Notes: a model not told the origin generated them from the letters alone. DNA of 36,276 nucleotides from J084 sp964471405 (GCA_964471405.1 CAYYGH010000022.1:1-36276), one strand, 5' to 3'. Numbered from the stretch's first letter, positions 6,464 to 15,348 are shown. A program made the numbers and translations.

Positions 6464-8560
6464 ATGCATTCCACAGGCGTCTTCTCATGGGCAAGCGATC
6501 TGACCCCGCCGCGTGCCGCGCGTCGGCCCCAGACCGTGACCCATCACGGCTTCACGGAAACCGACCCCTATGCCTGGCTGCGCGATCCGGCCTATCCGCA
6601 AGTGACGGATCCGGCGATCCGGGCGCATCTTATGGCCGAGAACCGCTATTTCGACGCGGTCCTTGCCCCTCTGGGTGCGCTCAAGAAAACGATCACGGAG
6701 GAAATGCGCGCGCGCATCGTGGAAGAGGATGCCGGCGTGCCCTTCCAGATGGGCGCGTTTCTTTACCAGTGGCGCTATGAGAAGGGATCGGAACATCGCC
6801 GCTGGTACCGGGCGCCCCTTGCGCGTCCTGATGACTGGACGCTTATCATCGACGGGCCGGCCCTTGCCGAGGGGGCCAAGGCCTTTCGGCTGGGGGGCTT
6901 TGCCGTCAGTCCCGACGGCCGGTTTCTCGCCTTGACGATGGACCGTGACGGAGCGGAGCGCTTTGCCCTCGTCATCCGGGATCTTGAAACGGGCGAGGAA
7001 ATCGATGCGCCGATTCCCGACACCATCGGTGCGCCGGTCTTCCTTGAGACGGCGGAGCCGATGGTCGCCTACCTGAAGCTCAATGCGGAATGGCGGCCGG
7101 ATCGGGTGATGCTGCATCCTCTGGGGCGGGACCCGCATGAGGATGCCCTTCTTTACCAGGAGCATGATCCGGGATTTTTCGTCTCGCTTGCCAAATCCGC
7201 TTCCCGGCGCTTTCTCGTCATCTCCTCGGGCAGCCATGATACGAGCGAGGTGCGCCTTCTGGAGGCCGCCCGTCCCGATGCCGGGATGCGCCTGGTGGCG
7301 CCCAGGCGCGAAGGGCATGAATACCAGCTCGATCACGACGGCCGGCGGCTCGTGATCCGCTCCAATCGCCAGCACCCCAATTTCACCCTCTTTGCGGCCG
7401 GCGAGGAGAGCGGCGAGGACGGCTGGGAGCCCCTGCTTTCCGGCGATGAGGATCGCTACATCCTCGATTTCGCCGTCTTTCGCAAAGGCGTGGCGGTGGT
7501 CTCGCGCATTGCCGGGGAAGAACGGCTCGAGATTCTCGCAGCCGATGGCCGGCTTTCTTCCGTCAGCCTGCCGGCGAGGGGGGCAAGCGTGGATCTGGCG
7601 GAAAACTGCGAGGTGGATGCGCCGATGGTGCGCATTGCGGTCGATTCGCTGGGCCGGCCGGCCCGGGTGTTTGACGTGGAACTGGCAACCGGCAACTCCA
7701 TCCTGCGCAAGCAGGCCCCCATTGCCGGTGACTTCGACCCGGACCGCTATGTGGAAGAGCGGCTGCTTGCCCGCGGCCACGACGGGGCGGGCATTCCGGT
7801 CACGCTGGTGCGGCGGGTGGATGCGCCCCAGCCCGGGCCGGTGCATCTTTACGGCTATGGCGCCTATGGGATTGCCATGCGCCCCCGCTTTTCCAGCCAT
7901 CGGCTCTCGCTGCTTGATCGCGGCGTCACTTATGCGATTGCGCATGTGCGCGGCGGCGACGAGCGCGGACGCGAGTGGTATGAACAGGGCCGACGGTTCC
8001 TGCGGCAGAACAGCTTTCACGACTTCATCCAGGCGGCGCGCCATCTGATCGCGACGGCTCGCGCCCGCGCCGGCGGGATCACGATTTCCGGTGGTTCGGC
8101 AGGCGGCACCCTGATGGGGGTGGCCGCCAACTGGGCGCCGGAGCTGTGGGCCGGAGTCATCGCCCATGTGCCCTTCGTGGACGTGCTCAATACCATGCTC
8201 GATGAAAGCCTGCCGCTTACCCCCATCGAATGGCCGGAGTGGGGCGATCCCCGGCGCTCGAAGGATGCCTATCGCTACATCCGCTCCTACAGCCCGTATG
8301 AGAACGTCCTCGAGCAGGCCTATCCGCCGATCATGGTCACGGCCGGGATCAACGATCCCCGGGTGACCTACTGGGAGCCGGCCAAATGGGTTGCCCGGCT
8401 GCGGGAGCGGCGGCAGGACGACAATCCCGTCATCCTCAAGACGGAGATGGAGGCCGGGCATGCCGGAAAGTCCGGGCGCTATGCGAAGCTGGAGGAAATT
8501 GCCGAGGAATATGTCTTCATCCTGGCCTGTCACGGGCTGGTGGACGGCGCGCCGGCATGA
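6464..8560 (+). CDS. ptrB: oligopeptidase B (S9A prolyl oligopeptidase family)
   Basis: A 698-residue serine peptidase with an N-terminal seven-bladed beta-propeller (about 75-430) and a C-terminal alpha/beta hydrolase domain. Catalytic residues are Ser545 (GGSAGG), Asp631 ('TAGINDPRV') and His666 ('EAGHAGKSG'). 'VIAHVPFVDVLNTMLDESLPLT' (split: ends at LT) and 'GDERGREWYEQGR' are diagnostic of oligopeptidase B, which cuts after Arg or Lys in short peptides. The length fits the family (about 690-710). No signal peptide, so cytosolic. The ATG at 6464 begins where homology begins ('PPRAARRPQTVTHHG' follows shortly); an in-frame ATG 16 codons upstream has no ribosome binding site. The binding site at 6464 is itself weak (gaga, six bases away). 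Confidence 0.93.
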   Translation: MHSTGVFSWASDLTPPRAARRPQTVTHHGFTETDPYAWLRDPAYPQVTDPAIRAHLMAENRYFDAVLAPLGALKKTITEEMRARIVEEDAGVPFQMGAFLYQWRYEKGSEHRRWYRAPLARPDDWTLIIDGPALAEGAKAFRLGGFAVSPDGRFLALTMDRDGAERFALVIRDLETGEEIDAPIPDTIGAPVFLETAEPMVAYLKLNAEWRPDRVMLHPLGRDPHEDALLYQEHDPGFFVSLAKSASRRFLVISSGSHDTSEVRLLEAARPDAGMRLVAPRREGHEYQLDHDGRRLVIRSNRQHPNFTLFAAGEESGEDGWEPLLSGDEDRYILDFAVFRKGVAVVSRIAGEERLEILAADGRLSSVSLPARGASVDLAENCEVDAPMVRIAVDSLGRPARVFDVELATGNSILRKQAPIAGDFDPDRYVEERLLARGHDGAGIPVTLVRRVDAPQPGPVHLYGYGAYGIAMRPRFSSHRLSLLDRGVTYAIAHVRGGDERGREWYEQGRRFLRQNSFHDFIQAARHLIATARARAGGITISGGSAGGTLMGVAANWAPELWAGVIAHVPFVDVLNTMLDESLPLTPIEWPEWGDPRRSKDAYRYIRSYSPYENVLEQAYPPIMVTAGINDPRVTYWEPAKWVARLRERRQDDNPVILKTEMEAGHAGKSGRYAKLEEIAEEYVFILACHGLVDGAPA

Positions 8561-8591
8561 CGGCCCGCAGGGGGAGTCGCGCGTGTGAAGC

Positions 8592-9215
8592 TTACGCCGG
8601 CTCGTTGTGCAGCACATGCCAGCACAAGAGCGCCAGGGAACTGCGCAGCGGACGAAAAGGGGTTCCTGCCGCCTCGGCATGATCCGGGTCCGGCCGCGCG
8701 GGCAGATCGAAGATGCGGGCAAGTCCCGTGCGCACCCCCAGGTCTTCCACCGGCCAGACATCGGGGCGGGCGAGGGCGAAGATCAGATACATCTTCGCCG
8801 ACCAGACCCCGAAGCCCGGCAGGGCGGTGATGGCGGCGGTGGCTGATTCGTCATCCAGCCGGGCGAGGGCGCCGGGGTCGAACGCGCCGCTTGCAACGGC
8901 TTCCGCCAGAGTCAGGATATAGCGCCCTTTCTGGCGCGACAGGCCGGCCGCGCGCAGGCCCTCCGGACCGAGGGACAGAATGGAGTCGGGCGATACCTGT
9001 CCGCCGGCCGCCCGTTCCAGACGCGCCCAGATGCTGGCCGCGGCCTTTGCCGAGACCTGCTGGCCGACGATGATGCGCGCCATCGTGCCAAAACCGGGCC
9101 TGCGCCGGCGGGGGGAGGGCATGCCATGCCGGCGCAGGGCGGCGGCCACGCGCTCGTCACGGCGGGCGAGAGCGGCAAAGGCGCGGGGATGGTGGGGATC
9201 GGGCGGGGTCGTCAT
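8592..9215 (-). CDS. DNA-3-methyladenine glycosylase, HhH-GPD family (AlkA-like)
   Basis: A 207-residue base-excision repair glycosylase lacking the N-terminal domain of E. coli AlkA, as in the short bacterial forms. 'ARIIVGQQVSAKAAASIWARL' (split at R46) opens the helical core. The helix-hairpin-helix 'LPGFGVWSAKMY' is at 132-143, and the GPD segment with the probable catalytic aspartate is 'VWPVEDLGVRTG' (Asp158). It would excise alkylated purines such as 3-methyladenine. The start at 9215 follows GAGGA seven bases away. It converges on ptrB, with 31 bp between the stops, and diverges from the ferredoxin gene. Confidence 0.9.
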   Translation of the reverse strand: MTTPPDPHHPRAFAALARRDERVAAALRRHGMPSPRRRRPGFGTMARIIVGQQVSAKAAASIWARLERAAGGQVSPDSILSLGPEGLRAAGLSRQKGRYILTLAEAVASGAFDPGALARLDDESATAAITALPGFGVWSAKMYLIFALARPDVWPVEDLGVRTGLARIFDLPARPDPDHAEAAGTPFRPLRSSLALLCWHVLHNEPA

Positions 9216-9420
9216 GATGATTCCTCGTGTTTCCTGTTCGCCTGTCCGGGTATTGCCTCTTTCGGCTGCCGTCTCGGGCTTGCCCGGAGCGGGCCGGGCC
9301 GCTTAAGGGAGAATGCGCCAGCGGAAAGCGCTAACCCGGCCGCATGGATCCGGCAAGTCGGGATCATGCGCGTGTGTTGCCGGGTGCGAGGGAAAGCCAG
9401 TTTGAAGGAGTGTGTCTTTC

Positions 9421-9738
9421 ATGCCACGTGTCATCGTCACCGATCTGTCAGGACAGACGAAGGAAATCACGCCCGAGGTCGGCGAGACCCTGATGGAGGC
9501 GATCAGGGATGCGGGCTTCGACGACCTGCAGGCGATCTGCGGGGGGTGCTGCTCCTGCGCCACCTGCCATGTCTATGTGGATGAGGACTGGCTCGACCGT
9601 CTGCCCCCCCAGGAAGAGGAAGAATACGAGCTCGTGAGCGAAACCGAAAGCTATCGCCCGAATTCACGGCTTGCCTGCCAGATCGAGATCGACGAAAGTC
9701 TGGATGGCCTGAAGGTGACGATCGCTCCCAGCCTCTAA
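9421..9738 (+). CDS. [2Fe-2S] ferredoxin, adrenodoxin/putidaredoxin type
   Basis: A 105-residue ferredoxin. Cluster ligands are Cys40, Cys46 and Cys49 (C-x5-C-x2-C, 'CGGCCSCATCHVYVDEDW') and Cys86 ('RLACQI'). The acidic stretch 'DRLPPQEEEEYEL' after the cluster is typical of the ISC/adrenodoxin type, where it docks the reductase. Two extra cysteines, Cys43 and Cys44, sit inside the cluster loop. The ATG at 9421 is ten bases after GAAGGAG; a GTG at 9412 would touch that site. The gene is followed after 19 bp by the deiodinase-like nitroreductase, so the two are probably co-transcribed, and the ferredoxin is a candidate electron donor to it. Other clients, such as P450s or Fe-S assembly, cannot be excluded. 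Confidence 0.92.
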   Translation: MPRVIVTDLSGQTKEITPEVGETLMEAIRDAGFDDLQAICGGCCSCATCHVYVDEDWLDRLPPQEEEEYELVSETESYRPNSRLACQIEIDESLDGLKVTIAPSL

Positions 9739-9757
9739 AAAGAAGGAGGGCGCCGCG

Positions 9758-10441
9758 ATGACGGCTTCCGGGATGTCCTATCGGCCTGTCCCTCTCAAGG
9801 GATTTCCCCGATTTGGCGATGAGGAGATGGTGGCCCGGGCGCGTCTGTTCCGGGAGCACATGGTCAAGCGGCGCACCGTGCGGATGTTCTCAAGCAGGCC
9901 GGTGCCGCGGGAGGTGATCGAGGAGGCGCTCACGGTGGCCGGAGCGGCACCATCCGGAGCCAACAAGCAGCCGTGGCACTTTGTTGTCGTCTCGGATCCG
10001 GACACCAAGCGCCGTATCCGCGAGGCCGCCGAGCATGAGGAGCGCCTGTTCTATGCCGAACGCGCCACTCCGGAATGGTTGGCCGACCTCGCCCCGCTCG
10101 GGACCGGGCCCGAGAAGCCCTTTCTTGAGACCGCACCCTATCTGATCGTCTGTTTCGAGCAGCGCTACGGCATCGATCCCGAAACGGGCCGCAAGCACAA
10201 GCACTATTATGTGCAGGAATCGGTGGGGCTGGCCTGCGGATTTCTGATTGCGGCATTGCACTGGGCGGGTCTGGCGACTCTCACCCATACGCCTTCACCG
10301 ATGGGATTCCTGCGCGGCATTCTGGGCCGGCCCGATCACGAACGCCCCGTGATGATCGTCGTCACGGGGCGCCCGGCCGAGGATGCGGTCGTGCCGGACC
10401 TTGCCCGCAAGCCGCTCGATGAGATCGCAAGCTGGATTTAG
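9758..10441 (+). CDS. nitroreductase-fold flavoprotein, iodotyrosine deiodinase-like
   Basis: A 227-residue FMN protein of the nitroreductase superfamily. 'RRTVRMFSSRPVP' (38-50) is the FMN phosphate-binding start and 'AGAAPSGANKQPWHFVVV' (61-78) the family core. The C-terminal half ('KHYYVQESVGLACGFLIAAL', 'ATLTHTPSPMGFLRGILG', 'VVPDLARKPLDEI') resembles vertebrate iodotyrosine deiodinase more than NfsB. The active-site lid residues of that enzyme, Glu-x3-Tyr then Lys 21 residues on, are present as Glu95, Tyr99 and Lys120. Deiodinases reductively remove halogen from halotyrosines. Whether this protein does so is inference. The ATG at 9758 follows GAAGGAGG at good spacing. It sits 19 bp behind the ferredoxin gene. 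Confidence 0.85.
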   Translation: MTASGMSYRPVPLKGFPRFGDEEMVARARLFREHMVKRRTVRMFSSRPVPREVIEEALTVAGAAPSGANKQPWHFVVVSDPDTKRRIREAAEHEERLFYAERATPEWLADLAPLGTGPEKPFLETAPYLIVCFEQRYGIDPETGRKHKHYYVQESVGLACGFLIAALHWAGLATLTHTPSPMGFLRGILGRPDHERPVMIVVTGRPAEDAVVPDLARKPLDEIASWI

Positions 10442-10582
10442 CGGCCTTTCATGGCGGCACTGCTTTTGCGCTGCATGAATGAGCTGGCGGGCCTCTTCAA
10501 GAAAACGGAAGACCGGACCCATATGGCCTTGCTCGGATGTCTCGTTGAAGACCATCTGCCAGCAGGATTCATTCTCGCAGAC

Positions 10583-12625
10583 CTATTGCGAAGAAGCCGC
10601 GCGGTGCCGAGTTGCGGAGCGCCAGAGCCAGTAGGACCACTCTCCCCGCAGCTTCTTGCGATCTTCTGCCATCTGCCGGGCTTCTGGTGGCATGAGATGG
10701 TCCCGCAGGGCGCGGAAGCGGTAGGTCACCACAAAGAGTCCCTTCTGTTTCGAAGTGTCAACTGAGATGACGTAACCCTCGCGGCGGAGCTTCCGGTGCA
10801 GACTTTTCAGATACCAGCCGGGTGGCGTCTTCAGCACATAGCGTTCGAGAATGTGCGGCTGACCACGGCCCGGAAAGGCGACAGGCACCGTGTCGGGACG
10901 CTCGTCATCGACTGTCATCCGGCCCATGAGCTGCAGAATATAGTTAGGCAGGAGCCTCAAATATTCCTGAGAACCATCGTTCTTCCACAACTGGTCGGTC
11001 AATTTGGCTTGCATGCGGGCGTCATAACGCAAGTGGTGAGGATCGCCCTCCAAGACGAAGGTGTCACCCGGATCGAGGTTCCACAGCCACGGTTCGATAA
11101 GGGCAAGGATATTCTCCTCCATCTTTTTGCGGGCGCCCAGCTCGATCGCCATGCGCATGATCTCCGCGGTGCCACCTTTGAAAATGACATGAAGTTCGGC
11201 CTGCGAGGTCGTCAGATCCAGCCGGCGCTCGATTTCGGTATCGGCATCGTTGTCCGGTCGCCGGCCCGGCAAGGGCGGGTCCCCCGTTGCCAGCAAGGTG
11301 CCGTCGGAGGCGACCGGCAGACCGGCGGGAGGCACAAGGGCTCTTTCACCCTTGCGCAGAACGAGACCGGCATCAATCGCGGGCAGTCCGAAGTTCGGGC
11401 TGCCATCCGGCAGCGGCCGCAATGTCGGATCCACCCAGATGTCATGATCGCCTAGTCGCACGGCGAGCAGGGCATGGTCGAAGGCAAAGGGAGTAGGAAG
11501 GGCACGTGGCACACGGCCCTTGGTGGCATTGGTGAGCACGGGCCAGGCTCTGACGTCGAGCGCTTCTAGCAGGGCAATGGCAAGCGCGACCTTGTCTTTG
11601 CAATCTCCCACTCCCTGGGAGGCGACATCCTGTGGGCGCAGCGGAACATATCCATTGCGAGCGAGAAGGCCATCGCCGAGATAGCGTATGTTATTCTGGA
11701 CATAGCCAAGAACGGCCTTCAGTTTTTCCCATGATGTTGTTGCGGTCCCCGCAAGCTCGTGGGCGAGCTTTCTGATCGGTCGCGAGGGACGCCGTCTGGG
11801 TCGCAGAGTATGGAGCCCCCAGGCAACGACTTCCGCCCAGTCCCGGAAGTCCGAAATGCGGATGGCGGGAATCTGGGGAAACCACGCAGGCGCGTCAGAG
11901 AAGGTTTTCGGCTGTTTGTAGTGGGGGATTTCCCATTCCCAGACCAGCCGGTCAGAGCTGCTGCGATCGATCGGCGGCGGGTGGTCTGCCACAAGATCCA
12001 GGTGGATCGGCTTCTTGCGGGTGGCCACGATGCGCCGATGGAGGAGAGAGACTTCCATTTTCCCGAATTTTTCCTCGACCTCCACGATGAACCGTCCCGG
12101 CAGACTGGCAAGATCGCCGTTTAGCGTGACTTCCATATCAACAATGTCGCCCGCCCGGAGATCGGGTATGACATAGGAAATGAGCGCTTGATTCGCCCGG
12201 CGTTCCGAATCCAGGCTGCTTGCGACTCGCTGCGTGCGGAGCTGGGCACGGTTTGTCACATCAATAAGCTTGCCGTTGCGAAAAATGGCGATGCGATGAA
12301 CCGTCGCCGTCTCTCGATCCGAATCGAGCAGAAGGTGAAGTCCTGAGAAGTTTTCAACTGCTACACGAGTGTTCAGGGCGATGATCTGTCGAGCATATTC
12401 TTGACGCTTGCCGTTGACATTGGAGGCCTGCAAGTCGTCGAGAAGAAGAACGAAGGGTTGCTCCCGCTCTTTCTTGGTAAGGGGCCGCGGCATGTTTGGA
12501 ATGCGTGCCACCCAGTCGGGAACGGGCCCGATCCTGACTCGCTCACCGGCGGTGGCCACACGAGTGCAAGACAGCACAAGCGCAATTGCAAGCGCGATGA
12601 TCGTCGCGGATGGCTCTCTTCTCAT
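10583..12625 (-). CDS. exported DUF3857/transglutaminase-like protein
   Basis: A 680-residue protein with an N-terminal export signal ('TIIALAIALVLSC'). It is either a lipoprotein acylated at Cys20 or cleaved at ATA|GE near residue 26. A DUF3857-type beta domain (about 55-240) precedes a transglutaminase-like domain (about 285-400). Its putative triad is Cys342 ('GVGDCKDKV'), His384 ('FAFDHALLAV') and Asp399 ('DIWVDPTLRP'), and a C-terminal beta region follows. Function is unknown in this family; periplasmic peptide crosslinking or cleavage is possible. ATG 12625 has GGAGAGGGG upstream. Codon use differs from the neighbours: by hand, about 51 of the first 127 codons end in A or T, with AGA, CGA, GTA and TCA present. 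This suggests acquisition by transfer. Confidence 0.82.
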   Translation of the reverse strand: MRREPSATIIALAIALVLSCTRVATAGERVRIGPVPDWVARIPNMPRPLTKKEREQPFVLLLDDLQASNVNGKRQEYARQIIALNTRVAVENFSGLHLLLDSDRETATVHRIAIFRNGKLIDVTNRAQLRTQRVASSLDSERRANQALISYVIPDLRAGDIVDMEVTLNGDLASLPGRFIVEVEEKFGKMEVSLLHRRIVATRKKPIHLDLVADHPPPIDRSSSDRLVWEWEIPHYKQPKTFSDAPAWFPQIPAIRISDFRDWAEVVAWGLHTLRPRRRPSRPIRKLAHELAGTATTSWEKLKAVLGYVQNNIRYLGDGLLARNGYVPLRPQDVASQGVGDCKDKVALAIALLEALDVRAWPVLTNATKGRVPRALPTPFAFDHALLAVRLGDHDIWVDPTLRPLPDGSPNFGLPAIDAGLVLRKGERALVPPAGLPVASDGTLLATGDPPLPGRRPDNDADTEIERRLDLTTSQAELHVIFKGGTAEIMRMAIELGARKKMEENILALIEPWLWNLDPGDTFVLEGDPHHLRYDARMQAKLTDQLWKNDGSQEYLRLLPNYILQLMGRMTVDDERPDTVPVAFPGRGQPHILERYVLKTPPGWYLKSLHRKLRREGYVISVDTSKQKGLFVVTYRFRALRDHLMPPEARQMAEDRKKLRGEWSYWLWRSATRHRAASSQ

Positions 12626-12671
12626 GTATTGCCCCTCTCCTGCACCACGGCCCCTGTGCAGACCCATGATG

Positions 12672-12701
12672 ACTATAGGTAAAGAGGGCTCCTGCGGCCA
12701 A
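12672..12701 (-). promoter_or_regulatory. candidate promoter of the DUF3857 gene
   Basis: On the minus strand TTGGCC (12701-12696) and TATAGT (12677-12672) are 18 bp apart. The -10 matches five of six consensus bases. Transcription would start near 12665, giving a leader of about 40 bases. This is the best sigma-70-like match seen in the window. Confidence 0.5.
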
Positions 12702-12712
12702 GCCGATACGGG

Positions 12713-14053
12713 TCAGCCTCCTTGACACTGCCGCTCGCGGGCGGTCGCGGCGAGGAACCGCAGGGTCTGAAGGCTCACCGAGACGATGCTGGCGGCAAGC
12801 ACGGCCTCCATCAGGCCGACGAGGCCGCGGCCGGTGGCCAGTCCCAGCCAGATCGCCAGCGGCAGCATCACGCCGAGATAGGAAAACATCTGGATGGCGG
12901 TCGGCCACCAGGTTTCGCCCAGTCCCCGCAAGCCCATGGAGATTGTCGCCTGGCCGCCGTCAAAGGGGGCGATCGCGCCGATCAGCATGAGGGCGGGAAT
13001 GGTGATCGCCGCAAGGGCGGTGTCGCGGGAATGCAGAAAGAACAGCGGCTCGGCAAAAACGGCAATCAGCCCGCCGGCCATGCCGGCCGCCAGCATGCTG
13101 CTCGTCAGTCCGAGAAGACCGAAACGCCGGGCCTGGGCCTTGTCCCCCTGGCCGCGTGCCGCTCCCACGGTCACCGCGCTTGCGGATCCGAGGCCGACGG
13201 CGAGCATGAAGGGAAGGGTAAGCAGGTTGATCGCGATCTCCTGACCGGCAAGGACGGCCGCTCCGAGCCGCTCCGCGATCAGGGCGAGCGCGGCAAAGGC
13301 CCCCACCTCGGCCGCGATCGAGACCGCCGAGGCATAGCCCAGAGCACGCTGATGCGCCCACTCGTGCCAGGGCTCGCGCGCGCCGCGGCGCACCGCGAAC
13401 GGCCGCATGGAGGGCGCCAGCAGCACATAGCCGGCGGCGGCAGCGGCCATGGCCCAGCGCAGAATCGTGGACGCCCAGGCCGCTCCCGCCGCCCCCAGTG
13501 CCGGCAGGCCGAGATGGCCGTAGATCAGCACCCAGTCCAGCAGGAGATTGAGGCCATTGGCCAGAATCAGGATCGTCATCGGTATGAGCGGCCGCTTGAT
13601 TCCTTCCAGAAAAGCGCCGGACGTGAAGAACAGCAGATGTCCGGGAATGCCGATCGCCAGGATCTGGGCAAGCCGGGTGGCACGCTGGACAAGCGCCGCA
13701 TCCTTCGTCAGCCAGGGCATCCACAAGGGAGAAGCGGCCGCGATCGCCGCCATGGCAAGGCCCAGCAGGAAAGCATAGGGCATGCTTCGTCGCCAGACAC
13801 GGCCCGTCGCCACCGGGTCGCCGCGCCCGAAACTCTGGGCGGTGGCAACGATCACGCCCATCAGCAGGCCGATGGACACCACGATCAGCACCAGCACGGC
13901 GGCGCGATTGGCCAGCGACAGGGCGGCCAGCTCCGCCGTGGCGAAGCGGCCGACCAGCACCGTGTCCACGAAGCCGAGTCCGATCAGCCCCAGACGCGAG
14001 CCGATTGCCGGCAGGGCCAGCCGCCACAGCTCCTTCAGCTCGGTTCGCCACAT
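12713..14053 (-). CDS. MATE-family multidrug/toxin efflux transporter
   Basis: A 446-residue inner membrane protein with about 12 hydrophobic segments arranged as two similar halves of six, as in NorM/DinF transporters. Typical stretches are 'LALPAIGSRLGLIGLGFVDT' at the start, 'GIPGHLLFFTSGAFLEGI' in the first half and 'GQEIAINLLTLPFMLAVGLG' in the second. MATE proteins export cationic or aromatic compounds using a Na+ or H+ gradient; the substrate cannot be told here. ATG 14053 has only a modest ribosome binding site (AGGCGGA). The gene diverges from the nitronate monooxygenase gene and is followed by the transglutaminase-like gene on the same strand, which has its own promoter. Confidence 0.92.
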   Translation of the reverse strand: MWRTELKELWRLALPAIGSRLGLIGLGFVDTVLVGRFATAELAALSLANRAAVLVLIVVSIGLLMGVIVATAQSFGRGDPVATGRVWRRSMPYAFLLGLAMAAIAAASPLWMPWLTKDAALVQRATRLAQILAIGIPGHLLFFTSGAFLEGIKRPLIPMTILILANGLNLLLDWVLIYGHLGLPALGAAGAAWASTILRWAMAAAAAGYVLLAPSMRPFAVRRGAREPWHEWAHQRALGYASAVSIAAEVGAFAALALIAERLGAAVLAGQEIAINLLTLPFMLAVGLGSASAVTVGAARGQGDKAQARRFGLLGLTSSMLAAGMAGGLIAVFAEPLFFLHSRDTALAAITIPALMLIGAIAPFDGGQATISMGLRGLGETWWPTAIQMFSYLGVMLPLAIWLGLATGRGLVGLMEAVLAASIVSVSLQTLRFLAATARERQCQGG

Positions 14054-14114
14054 GGGATCCGCCTACCGCTCTTGTGCCTCCCGAAAGGAGGGTCTGGTCC
14101 AGGCCGCCTGGCGG

Positions 14115-14143
14115 GCCTTAGGCTGATGAGAGGAGCCGGTCAA
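14115..14143 (-). promoter_or_regulatory. candidate promoter of the MATE gene
   Basis: Minus-strand TTGACC (14143-14138) is followed after 17 bp by TAAGGC (14120-14115). The -35 is strong and the -10 poor, the same look as the element before rpmB. Confidence 0.3.
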
Positions 14144-14193
14144 GCAGACGGGCGATCCTGGCAGGCGTAGGCAGGCAGGAGGAGACGGGCCGC

Positions 14194-15171
14194 ATGACGA
14201 TTCACACGCCGATCTGCGATCTTCTGGGAATAGAGCATCCGGTGCTGCTCGCCGGCATGGGTGGGGTGTCCTATGCCGAGGTGGTCGCAGCGGTCTCCGA
14301 GGCCGGCGGTTTCGGGACACTCGGCATGGCCGGTCGCTCGCCCGAGGAGATCGCCGCCCAGATGCGCCGCGTCAAGGAGATGACGGACAAACCCTTCGGG
14401 GTCGATCTTCTTGCGGCGTTGCCCGAGCAGATGGAGGCGGCTGCCGACGTCATCATCGCGGAAGGGGCGAAAGCCTTCGTCTCCGGCCTGGGTGTGCCGG
14501 CCGGCCTCATCAAGCGCTTCCATGATGCCGGAATCATCGTCATGAGCATGTGCGGCAAGGTCGCGCATGCGGTCAAGGCGGCCGAGGCCGGTGTCGATGT
14601 CGTCATCGCCCAGGGCACCGAAGGCGGCGGCCATACCGGTCAGGTCGCAACCATGGCCCTGGTGCCGCAGGTGATCGACGCCGTGAACATCCCGGTGCTG
14701 GCGGCCGGCGGCATCGTCGACGGGCGCGGGCTGGCCGCGGCGCTGGCGCTCGGCGCCCAGGGTGTATGGATGGGGACACGGTTCATCGCAAGCAGGGAAG
14801 CGCATGCGGCAGCGGCCTACAAGGACCGGCTGCTGACCGCACGCGAGGACGAGACGGTCGTCACCCGCTGCTATTCGGGCAAGCCCATGCGCGTCATCCG
14901 CAATGAATATGTGGCAGGATGGGAGAAGACGCCCGAGCGCATCCAGCCCTTCCCGATGCAGGTCATGGTCTCGGCGCAGCAGGGCGTGATCAATGCGATC
15001 ACCGGCGTATGCGAGCCGATCGACCCTGAGCGTGACTGCCTGCCCGCGGGCCAGGGGGTAGGGGCCCTGCACGAGATCCTGCCGGCCGGCGAAATCGTCC
15101 GCCGTACCGTCGCCGAGGCCGAGGCGGCGATCGCCCGCATCGCGCAGCTGGTGAAGGGTGGGGAGCGATAA
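14194..15171 (+). CDS. nitronate monooxygenase-like FMN protein
   Basis: A 325-residue TIM-barrel flavoprotein of the NPD/nitronate monooxygenase family (formerly 2-nitropropane dioxygenase). Visible motifs are 'HPVLLAGMGGVSYAEVVAAV' at the N-terminus, the catalytic histidine His147 in 'AQGTEGGGHTGQ', 'PVLAAGGIVDGRG' for phosphate binding and 'ALGAQGVWMGTRF'. Class I enzymes oxidise alkyl nitronates such as propionate 3-nitronate. Some relatives are NADH:quinone reductases or act on acyl substrates, so the substrate is open. ATG 14194 lies behind a GGAGGAGA ribosome binding site. No other nitro-compound genes adjoin. Confidence 0.85.
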   Translation: MTIHTPICDLLGIEHPVLLAGMGGVSYAEVVAAVSEAGGFGTLGMAGRSPEEIAAQMRRVKEMTDKPFGVDLLAALPEQMEAAADVIIAEGAKAFVSGLGVPAGLIKRFHDAGIIVMSMCGKVAHAVKAAEAGVDVVIAQGTEGGGHTGQVATMALVPQVIDAVNIPVLAAGGIVDGRGLAAALALGAQGVWMGTRFIASREAHAAAAYKDRLLTAREDETVVTRCYSGKPMRVIRNEYVAGWEKTPERIQPFPMQVMVSAQQGVINAITGVCEPIDPERDCLPAGQGVGALHEILPAGEIVRRTVAEAEAAIARIAQLVKGGER

Positions 15172-15348
15172 TCGGCCGGCCGCCCCCTTCCTCCATCGCC
15201 GGCACGGCCGGTCCGCCGGCTTGCCTTTCCTCATGAGGATCGGGCGAACGGTCTTCACCGGGGCGACAAGGAGGCGAGGGCGGAGGAAAGCAAAAACCGA
15301 TGGCAGCCGTGGAGAGGAGCCGGCCCTCGGCAGAAGGGGCACCCTCTC

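Noticed and set aside
6485..8761. A 758-codon open frame antisense to ptrB
   Set aside because: It mirrors the ptrB codon structure in GC-rich DNA, has no recognisable domain and is rich in Arg, Gly, His and Pro, as expected of a shadow frame.
12722..14170. A 482-codon plus-strand frame across the MATE gene
   Set aside because: Its translation is hydrophilic low-complexity (Gln, Gly, Arg, His), which is the typical antisense of a hydrophobic transporter.
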